Assembly: GCF_022376445.1 (NCBI RefSeq)
Contig: NW_025955649.1
Span: forward strand, 1-16,412
Direction: 5' to 3'
From: Fomitopsis serialis
Taxonomy: Eukaryota > Basidiomycota > Agaricomycetes > Polyporales > Fomitopsidaceae
Length of the DNA: 16,412 bases
A model generated the notes under the pieces. That model was not told the DNA's origin and did no database searches. It saw only the letters and a list, made by a program, of their open reading frames with translations. The first letter of the stretch is position 1; the number at the start of each line of letters is the position of its first letter. This document shows positions 9,076 through 16,412 of the stretch, one piece after another. The translations under genes were made by a program, and so were the position numbers.

Positions 9076-10012
9076 ATGGAACCTGTCACCGTTGCCCAGG
9101 GTGTTATCGACCTCACATTCCACCAGGTCGGTGTCTGTCGAGACGATCAAGCCTAGTGCGCGCCCTCCATGCTGAGCATCTGTCGCTTTGATAGGTTGTC
9201 GCAGCCGTGATTCGAGCTGTGCTCGCGAAACATGGAGTGACCATATCCGAAGTTATCTCCAAACCGCACGAGCAGGCCTTCATCGACCTGCGCGAGGGCC
9301 GCACCCAGATCCTCGTCGGTTGGCTCCCCGGGTCGCACGAGACGTACCTCGCGCCCTTCCGGAGCGACGTGCTCGTCCTCGGAGAGGAGGACGGGGCACC
9401 CGCTGTATACGACCCGTACTGCATCTGGGGCGTCCCCGACTACGTCCCGGAGGACACGGTGCGCTCCATCGCGGACCTCGCCAAACCGGAGGTCGCTGCT
9501 CGCTTCGTGCGCACAGTGCAGGGCATCAACCCCGGCGCGGGCATCTCGCGGTTCTCGAAGGAGATCATCGCCCGCTACGGCCTGACCCTCGAATTCGTCG
9601 ACGGCGACATCCCAAAGTGCTGTGCGGCGTTCGAGGCAGCCTATTCAAACAACGGTGAGTGGTCCCTCCTATCGAACGTGCTTGTTCCGCGCGACTCACC
9701 GGGCATCCGGCGCACTATGCAGAATGGGTCGTCGTCCCGCTATGGCACCCGCAGTACTTGCACGCGAAGTACAAGATCCGTGCGTTGGAGGACCCAGATG
9801 ACCTCCTTCGGGCGCACAAGCCCGACACGGCGCGCGTCATCGTCACAAGATCCCTTGCTGCGAAATTACCGACCGACACCGTCGACGCGCTCCGTAAGCT
9901 TCGCGTCAGCAACGAGGGCGTCGCACGGATGGACTATCTGCACGCGGTGGAGGGGCTGAGTCCGGATGAGGCGGCTGCGAAATGGATCGAGGAGACCAGG
10001 CTGGAGTTCTGA
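9076..10012 (+). CDS. OpuAC-type glycine betaine/choline-binding-like protein, 3 exons
   Basis: A 266-residue protein of the type II ABC substrate-binding fold (OpuAC family, glycine betaine/choline/proline betaine binding in bacteria). Exons: 9076-9126, 9195-9654, 9723-10012. Both introns are 68 bp, GT...AG, and the exons sum to 801 bp, in frame. The first exon supplies the IDLTFHQ strand that joins VVAAVIRAVLAKHG in exon 2, as in bacterial members. Further hallmarks: ILVGWLPGSHETYL (57-69), YDPYCIWGVPDYVP (89-102), VQGINPGAGISRF (125-137) and EWVVVPLWHPQYLH (171-184). Trp60, Trp95, Trp172 and Trp178 are candidates for the aromatic cage that holds the quaternary ammonium group. There is no signal peptide, lipobox or membrane segment, and no permease or ATPase nearby, so it is probably a soluble intracellular protein: a sensor, carrier or buffer, or a recruited enzyme. 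It diverges from the MFS gene and converges on the regulator. Domain call firm; ligand and role inferred. Confidence 0.9.
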
Positions 10013-10410
10013 ATAGAGACGCACTTGTAGAATGCAGACGACGTCGACCGAAATGTTGTACAACCTATCGATAGAGGCAAACAAGTTTAGACGCAGCCTC
10101 GTTGGGGGGACCGGCGTAAGAGTACATCATACAGAAGGTGTTGTTGTGAATGTCGGATTCATGTAACTTATGGACCGACGTAGACAGGAAAGGATGAAAC
10201 AGAGAGAACATAGATACTACCTAATCGCTATAGTACATTCTATACGGAGTAATAACACGACAACGACAACACGGCAAGCCCAATCCACGAGCTTCACAGC
10301 GACATACACAACCGACGGAACCCACCGACATACAGACAGTGGTACATGGAACAAATACACGTAAAATCATGGTAGACAAGTCCAACAGTCCACAGCTCGC
10401 AGCTCACAGC
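10013..10410. other. Convergent 3' spacer
   Basis: A 398-bp AT-richer stretch lies between the stop codons of the OpuAC-like gene (plus) and the regulator (minus). It should hold both 3' UTRs and polyadenylation signals. ACGACAACGACAACAC (about 10257-10272) is a short simple repeat. No gene or RNA structure was recognised. Confidence 0.5.
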
Positions 10411-12690
10411 TCAACTCACATGGAACGGCGGGAAGAGCCACGTCAGGCCCGACCACTCCGCCTCGTTCAGGAACGTACGGAACGAGCGGCAGAACTGCGC
10501 GAACGGACCGCCCGCGCGCTCCTCCGGATTATACTGGCCCGGCGGGGTCCACGGCGCGCTCCCGCCAGCATGGGCGATCAGCGTCAGCACGATCTGCGTA
10601 CGCCACCACGTCAGCACCCTTGACAAGCCCACGCGAAGGCCCACACGCACCATGTAGATCGGCATCGCGTTCTCGCACGCAGGCACCGGCGCGCCCGCCC
10701 CATGCGCCGGGTCGAGCGCGTCCCACGCATCCTTCCAGCGACGGAGCGCCGCCCCGAGCCCGCGTGCTCTCTGCACGAGCGCCGCGTCCAGCGCGTCCGA
10801 TGTGGCCCCGCCCTCCGCGCACAGCGCGTCTGCGCTCTGGCGGAGGCGCAGGAGCTCGAGCACGCGCCCGAGCAGCGCGAGGATGAGGGTGAGCGCGGCC
10901 GGCGCGTCGGGGATCGCCGCCGGGCCCCCGCGCATGTCCATGAGCCGCCGGAAGAGCGCAGGGGGCGACGGCGTGCCGCCGCGCAGCTCGTCGATGCTCA
11001 GCAGCGCGGGTGTCCCCGCGAGGATCGGCTGCAGCGCGTCGAGGAAGAAGACGCCGTGCGCGAGACGCGCACGGGCCGTCGCCTGGCCTGGCGGCGCTGA
11101 GACAGACGGCTCAAGAACGCAGTACCGGCGGACGAGCTAGGATCGATGAACGAAGTGAGCATGGCACGGAAGCGGCAAGATACGACGGCGCGCACCTGGA
11201 CCAAGGAACCGTGGAAGACGTTGGTGAGATCGCGATAGTTCTTCTCGTGCTGGAACGCGCCGAGGAGCTGGTAGAGGAATAGCGCCTGCAGCATCGCGAG
11301 CGCCTCCGCCTCGTCTAGCCGGTGAGTGGACTGATGACGCATACAATGAGCATGCCGATCTGTCAGAGTCTCGAAGGCTGTCACGCACCAGCTTAGTGAT
11401 GAGTGCTGTGCGCTGGACGAGCATTACGGCAGTGGCCAGGCGACGGTGGGCAGGCACCCCGTCGTACATTGCACCCACACAGCAGACCGCAACGCCCAGG
11501 GCAGGATGCAGGGTGTTGAGATCGACCGAATGCAGGCCAAGAAGAGGCCAGTGTCGCTCGAAATGGCCTGCGTAAAGCGCCGGGTACCGAGCACGCATCG
11601 CGGGCGTGAAGAAGCTTGCAGGATCGTTCCTGTCGCGGCTGAGTCAGCGTTCAATCTAAAGGGTTCCCTGTATGCGCGAACATACCTGCACGTCGAGACT
11701 GTGGGTAGTTGCATGTTCGCGGGCAGGACTCGACCGCCCTGAGCTAGGGGCCGATGAAGCATGGTACTCTGAATCACTGCTGGGCCAATACGTCGACGAG
11801 AGCATCTCCAGAGTCGGGCAAATCTCGCCTGAGGGGCTCATCGAGTCGGGCATGGACCTTCCACTCGAGCTTAAGTCCGAGAGCGGCGAGTGGTGCGTGG
11901 CAGGTCCCATCGAGGTTAGCGGGCAGCCATGGGTGCAGCAGGCCAAGGGTTCGCTGGTCCTCCGCAAAGCCGTGCTGAAACCGAGCAGAGGATCAAAGCC
12001 GAGAATCGCTCAAGTTCACCGGAAATCGCCAAGCGGTGGAGGGTTCGCGGCAAGAAACTGAGATCAGGAAGATCGACGGACATGGCCTGGTCTGCAGACA
12101 TGGGGTTCATGAGGTCCGATTGCATTGATGTTTGCGGGTCAGGAAGTGGTGCGGCCGTGTCTCGGTGGAGGTGACAGCTGCCGTTGCTAGAAGCTCGTGC
12201 TGCGAGGTGGCTCAGATGACGTAGAGTGCGGGGGAGACGAAGCTTACCGGAAGAAGTAGATTGAGGCTCGCATCGAAGCCTTTGCTCGCACCGGGAGCAC
12301 GGAGACTCCGGTCGCATCGCATCTTGGAGAAGCGCATGCCTTGCATGCCGAGGCGGCGGTGGGCCAGCACAGGCCGCGATGGTGTTGGTGGATGTGCCTC
12401 TGGAGAAGGTCGCTGGAGGATCCGGTTCGTGAGTGCCTGAACGCAATACGGTGGATAGCCCTGACGTACGTCCGTGTGAACTGCTCGCGGCAGCTGGGCA
12501 TTCGTGAGGCGTCAGCCGACATCTGTGTCAACGCTGTAGGAGCGATCGAAGGCATATAAGGGCGCGGCTTACGGGTTCTGCGGTGCCGCTGGAGGTTCTG
12601 CCGTCTGCTGAAGGTCGAGGTGCAGTCGGGGCACTGGTAGCGGCTGAGGCCCTCGCCTGGCGACTCGCTCGGCACATGGTCGTGAGTCAT
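10411..12690 (-). CDS. C2H2 + Zn2Cys6 transcription factor with fungal-specific regulatory domain; N-terminal half frame-disrupted
   Basis: Nuclear regulator. The C-terminal half is clean. Exon 11629-11389 begins inside NDPASFFTPAMRARYPALY; exon 11330-11196 carries ALAMLQALFLYQLLGAF and ends FHGSLVQ; the last exon 11136-10411 starts LVRRYCVLEPSV. Introns are 56-59 bp and phases agree, giving about 366 residues that resemble the fungal_trans domain. At the other end, ATG 12690 starts RYQCPDCTSTFSRRQNLQRHRRT, a C2H2 finger (Cys20, Cys23, His36). FTRT + DLLQRHIHQHH, split by a 57-bp intron (12413-12469), is a second finger whose first Cys is not visible. At about 12350-12260 comes a Zn2Cys6 cluster: ACKACA, then KMRCDR, then ESPCSRCEQRLRCEPQ, each in a different frame, as if one T and one G had been lost from short runs. 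The 12200-11690 linker frame is unresolved. Either a decaying gene or sequence error. Confidence 0.72.
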
Positions 12691-13518
12691 GGATGGCGGG
12701 CTCTGTGGCGAATGTCAGAGGTAGCTGAGCAGGATGTGGCGACGGATCAGGAGGCTCGATGAGATGTCAGGCCTCAGAGTGAGCAACCACATAGCTGCGC
12801 GCTGCTCCTAATAATAGTGTCCAGACTGACGTCGCCCTTCTTTGGGACATGTCACAGTCACTCCCAGTCACACTGCCAGCGCCTCTCCCCGCAATACGCC
12901 GGGTTCGCGAAATGCGGCGATGGCACCGACATGGCATGTATCACCGCCAGGATGCAGCTTTGCCGCTCGCCCTCCCGCTGACTTTCTCAATTTGTGCAGC
13001 CGGTGGAGGCCGGGCACTCTTACACGCCCGAGAATCGCAGGCAAAGGATTCAGAGGGACAGTACGCGCCCGCCAGTTCGTTTTAGAACCACCACTTGCTG
13101 TGGCCGAGGTCCGCTACTCACTTCGCATTCCAATGGAATGCAAATTCAAGGTGGAGTGCTCGCAAGTCGCCGATCGCACTCTACGAGTCGGCGGCTTGTG
13201 CCTTTCCGCTCTCGCTCGGCGTGCGTCTCTACAGTGAGTGCGAATACTCGATGTACTCGGACCAAAGCTAGGCTACGAGAGCTTGTCCACACATATTTGT
13301 ACAAACTGACAATCAACGCCATCCATATGAGCCATAGTATGTGACTGGGCGCAATTGGCGCGCCAAGAAGATCATATCGTCGACGTCCTTGATGGAACTC
13401 ACACTCGCTTTCGAGATCTGATTCCGCGACAGGCCACAGCGCTAGCGGCGTTTGCCGCCAGGGACGGACGGCAAACACCTAGGCAACCTTGGCGACCCGA
13501 CCCGGCAGCCACCAATGA
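12691..13518. other. Regulator upstream region and spacer; no gene seen
   Basis: The part nearest 12690 is the presumed promoter of the regulator. Open frames on the plus strand (for example 12842-13237) match nothing I know. One stem of note: CAAGTCGCCGA (13163-13173) and TCGGCGGCTTG (13188-13198) pair over 11 bp with a single G-T wobble and a 14-base loop. Confidence 0.45.
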
Positions 13519-13750
13519 CAGCCAAACGCATATCGATAGACGTTTCGTCTTCGGCGAAGGTGATGTCTCCGGCGAGGTGCGGGGTGCCGCGCCACAACGG
13601 CTACCGCGAGACGGGGGTCCAGAGTCGTCCAGCACCTACCACCCGATCCCCGAGGGATTCCGGGTGGCTGTTGTGGCGCGGCAGCCCCGGCACCTCGGCC
13701 GAGACATCACTTCGGAGGAGGCGAAACGTCTATCGTTATGCGTTTGGCTG
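13519..13750. repeat. 232-bp foldback element with about 80-bp inverted arms
   Basis: The left arm 13519-13598 starts CAGCCAAACGCATATCGATA. The reverse complement of the right arm 13670-13750 starts CAGCCAAACGCATAACGATA. They stay alignable to the end: AGACGTTTCG, TGATGTCTC, GAGGTGC and TGCCGCGCCACAAC recur in both in the same order, with a few mismatches and 1-2 base gaps. About 71 bp lie between, with weaker extra pairing at the arm bases (GGCTACC against AGCCACC). No open frame in it resembles a transposase. It could be a non-autonomous foldback or MITE-type element, or the source of a long hairpin RNA. No convincing target-site duplication is seen (left flank AATGA, right flank GAAAT). 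Confidence 0.88.
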
Positions 13751-14814
13751 GAAATACAGTCGTCGTTTGCATATTGATTGGACGGTCGGCCCCATCGCAA
13801 GATTCACCGCCTTCGTCTCCGCGTGGGTGGGCGAAGAACTAACGGAGACAGACCAAAGTCTAAGAGGCTTTGTGGGTGCAGCGTTAGCCGGAGCGGACGC
13901 GGACGCGGAGGAAGAGAGTCGCTGGCCCGAGGGCGTGCTCACTGTCTGCGATTACCCGTTTCGTAGACTCCAGGCCTCGGACTCAAAAGTCGGACGAAGC
14001 TGCCCCATAAAACGGAGATATCGGGATTCAAAGCTACATAGGTGGCAGAACAGCCATGTTCAAGCAACATCAAATCAGTAGGTACGTAGGGGGTATAGGA
14101 AAGCTAAGGTAGAAGACAAGTAGGAGAAGAGACGGACACCGTCCGCTGCGACGTTCAAACGACTGTGGTCGGCCGTTTGTCGCCGAAGAAAAGCGCTACT
14201 ACGCAGTAGGCGCTCGCTCGCCGACCGCACAATTGCTACGCTCGTGGGCGCTCGAGCCTCCTCCGGGCTGGCTTCGCAGGCTCGGAAAGTCCCGAACTCA
14301 TACCGATGCCTACGTAGTACCGTGACCGATGCTATCTACGGTTGCCCGGTAGTCCGAGGCTCGGGACTTCTTCCTCCTCCGTGTCGCACACTTCATGTCC
14401 TTACCAACTCGCGCAATACTTACTCACTTTGTGACATCACTCATGGATTCTACGCGTCAAAAGTAACAGGTGGAAGTGCTAGCAAGGCAGGAGTGATGGT
14501 TGGAAGTGCGAGGGACTGAGTCGACAACTTCAAGGCTGGCATGCCCGAGTCAGTGCAGGGTCAGAACTTCAGTGCTTCGGCGAGTACGTGGTTATGCTAC
14601 AGGAGGCTGTGTAACACCTCAATAATAATTGCCAAGCAGGCTGTCTCTTACGTTGATGACATGCATACACCTCATATGCGTATTGAAGAGCACAGCATCG
14701 CTTCATGTCAATAGTAAGAGATGCTTCATCTATATGATCCCGAAACACACTAAACTCTATTACAACAAAGACTCGATCTATATGTGCATGCCAAGGCGTA
14801 GTCTCTGCGTCTCA
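13751..14814. other. Spacer rich in small dyads; no gene seen
   Basis: No recognisable protein; the plus-strand frame 13452-14081 runs through the foldback and is probably chance. Dyads: CGGAC-ACC-GTCCG (14133-14145); a GTGGTCGGC / GCCGACCGCAC pair around 14166-14228; AGCGCTACTACGCAGTAGGCGCT-like pairing near 14192; and AAGTCCCGA (14287-14295) against TCGGGACTT (14361-14369). The part from about 14525 to 14814 is AT-richer and is the 3' flank of the acyltransferase gene. Confidence 0.45.
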
Positions 14815-16402
14815 TCAAGCCCGCCCAATATCGGAGACAGTCTTGATGAACGACTCGAAGAAGGGGTCCATAAGCGCCGCCGAGGTGTGCATGATATTGT
14901 GGGTCAGCTGGAAATTCATCTTCCCGCCATACGTCCACAGGTGCAGGCACGGTGTGTCCGGGATGACCTACAATGATACGCGAAGTCAGCACACGCACAT
15001 GCTCGCCCAGGAACCAATCGCACGCACCTTCAAGTGCAGACTCACGTCCGCGACGCGCAGTTCGCCCACCGTTTCGCCGAGTGCCTCGTCCTTCGCCTTC
15101 ACGGCATACACCGCTGGAGCTTCTTGCTCCAGTCGCCAAGACTGCTCAGCAACGGCAAGAACGCGGCGACCGGCGCGTTCGCCGCCTCCGGCTTCGCCGC
15201 CGCGTCAAGCGCCGCGTCCAGAGTCGCCTGCGAGTCCGCGAGGTAGTGCCGGATGAAGTGCCAGAACCACGGCGAGTCAACAAAGTCGACATGGCGCTCC
15301 TTCACCTGCCGTGCGAGCGCGTACAGGGCGTCTTCGCCCTCGTCCACCGCCGCGCGCGGCACGCTCAGGAACGTCGGATAGTGCCCCACGCGCACGGCCG
15401 CCTCGCGCGGTCCGTCGGCGGCCTTGGGCGCGCGCGACAGGAGGTCGATGGGGAGGTGGATCTTGAAGAAGAGGTTCTCGTCGTCCTCCGCCTTGGGGCC
15501 GAACCTGATGGCGGTCATAATCAGCGCGCGGAGCACACCTGGGTGACGGTTACGCCGTGCGCCTTGCACCCGCGCAGGAATCGCCTTCGTCGCGTCCTCT
15601 GGCCAGGTGTGCCGCACCACCCGCGTCACCGCGATGCTCTCCGTGGACGGCCCGTCGGGGTTAATGCCGAATCGGGGCTGTCGCAACACCAGGTCAGTGT
15701 CAGACGAACTCGACAACCGCTCCCGCCCAGACTCACACGCAGCGACGGCACCATGAGCTTGTCATACGCCATCCTCGCCGTCTCCCGCTGTTCCTCCGAG
15801 GCATCGTCCGGGCCGGGTATGATCTCCTCCAGAGGGCAGGCCATCTCCCGGGGCGAAGCGATATGCTCCAGGATCTCACGTTCTGCCGCGCCGGGCACTG
15901 AGAGGAGCTCCAGCAGCTGCCGCGAGAGGCCGAGCAGGCCGAACGCGTCCGCGACGGTGTGCGACGCCTGCAGCCCGAGGAGGTACTTGCCCGCGCCGGT
16001 GCTGTACCACGCGACAGTGCACGTCGACTCGCGCAGGTCGATCGTCTCCGGGGTCCACGCCGCCCCAGCGCGCGCGGAGCGCGTCCGCGCCCGCAGACAG
16101 GCCGGTGCTGCCGATCGCGGCGAACTCGAGCTGCGCGCGGACCTGGCGGAGCGCGTGCGCGGCGGTGGTTGGCGCGCGCGTGCACGAAGTCGTACCCGGT
16201 CGCGGTCGGGACGATGCGCACGCCGAGGGGGGTGTCGCAGGCGGAGGGCAGCCCACGCCGCGCAGACGTCCGCGTCGGAGATCGGGCCTGTGTCTGTGCC
16301 GTCGACGGTGACGAGGAGGAACGGGTCGGCGCAGCCGCGCTCGCCGCGCATGCGCAGGAAGTATCGCTCGGTGAGCCCGAGAGGACGAGTGAGCACGAGC
16401 AT
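14815..16402 (-). CDS. CoA-dependent acyltransferase (chloramphenicol-acetyltransferase-like fold), 3 exons, frame-disrupted
   Basis: Would transfer an acyl group from acyl-CoA to an alcohol or amine; substrate unknown. Exon 1, 16402-15737, opens with RPLGLTERYFL, the usual start of this fold, and carries the HxxxD catalytic motif as HTVAD (His148, Asp152; 15961-15947). A 59-bp intron (15678-15736) leads to exon 2, 15677-15028, with NLFFKIHLPIDLLSRAP. A 60-bp intron (14968-15027) leads to exon 3, 14967-14815, with LHLWTYGGKMNFQLTHN, a typical C-terminal strand-helix. Frame breaks: residues 59-112 (16228-16067) are scrambled, while the expected VRIVPTATGYDFVHARAN and ALRQVRAQLEFAAIGSTG lie in the other two frames; RFLRGCKAHGVTVTQVCSA in exon 2 is off-frame; and one C seems missing where SKKL should join PAVYAVKAK near 15114. 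Exon 2 is 650 bp, one short of a whole number of codons. Decaying gene or homopolymer errors. The 5' end lies 10 bp from the window edge and may continue. Confidence 0.75.
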
Positions 16403-16412
16403 CGGTGGGACG

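Noticed and set aside
12549..12556. TATA-like word CATATAAG on the plus strand
   Set aside because: It lies within the first intron of the minus-strand regulator with no plus-strand gene downstream.
13452..14081. 209-codon plus-strand frame
   Set aside because: It runs straight through the foldback arms and resembles no protein. A palindromic GC-rich stretch easily stays open on both strands.
1..16412. CRISPR arrays, bacterial operons, insertion sequences
   Set aside because: No regularly spaced repeat-spacer pattern or prokaryotic gene organisation; multi-intron genes show the DNA is eukaryotic.

Overview
The window reads as nuclear DNA of a basidiomycete fungus, probably an Agaricomycete. 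Genes are split by many short introns (about 48-68 bp, GT...AG, with CTNAC-like branch sites in several), coding DNA is GC-rich, spacers are more AT-rich, and the protein families fit: an SLC16-like fungal MFS carrier, a C2H2 plus Zn2Cys6 regulator with a fungal-specific regulatory domain, and a Gag-like zinc-knuckle protein common in basidiomycete genomes. No prokaryotic gene organisation, tRNA or rRNA was found.

Layout. 1-840: non-coding, with an 18-bp minisatellite (222-381). 862-1660 (-): a decayed fragment of a phosphoribosylanthranilate isomerase (PRAI) domain, the C-terminal domain of the fungal tryptophan enzyme TRP1, with a frame change and two in-frame stops. 1670-4870: long gene-poor spacer with a cluster of GGCTTAAT dyads (2481-2621), small tandem repeats (2721-3020) and a purine tract (4068-4126). 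4872-6164 (-): a Gag-like ORF with a CCHC zinc knuckle and no polymerase beside it. 6847-8544 (-): an intact seven-exon MFS transporter gene whose exons add up to exactly 452 codons plus stop. 9076-10012 (+): an intact three-exon gene for a 266-residue OpuAC-type (glycine betaine/choline-binding) protein, a bacterial-type ABC substrate-binding domain with no signal peptide. 10411-12690 (-): a regulator with an intact C-terminal half and a frame-broken DNA-binding end. 12691-14814: no recognisable gene, but a 232-bp foldback with about 80-bp arms (13519-13750). 14815-16402 (-): an acyltransferase of the chloramphenicol-acetyltransferase-like fold with an HxxxD site and several frame changes.

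How the parts relate. The MFS carrier and the OpuAC-like protein diverge from one 531-bp spacer (8545-9075), so shared control is plausible. The OpuAC-like gene and the regulator converge. Regulator, acyltransferase and carrier together resemble a small accessory or secondary-metabolism neighbourhood, but that is inference. The PRAI, regulator and acyltransferase copies all show local frame changes, most of them in C/G/T runs, while the MFS and OpuAC-like genes are perfectly open. Either the former three are decaying or the assembly has homopolymer errors; raw reads would decide.
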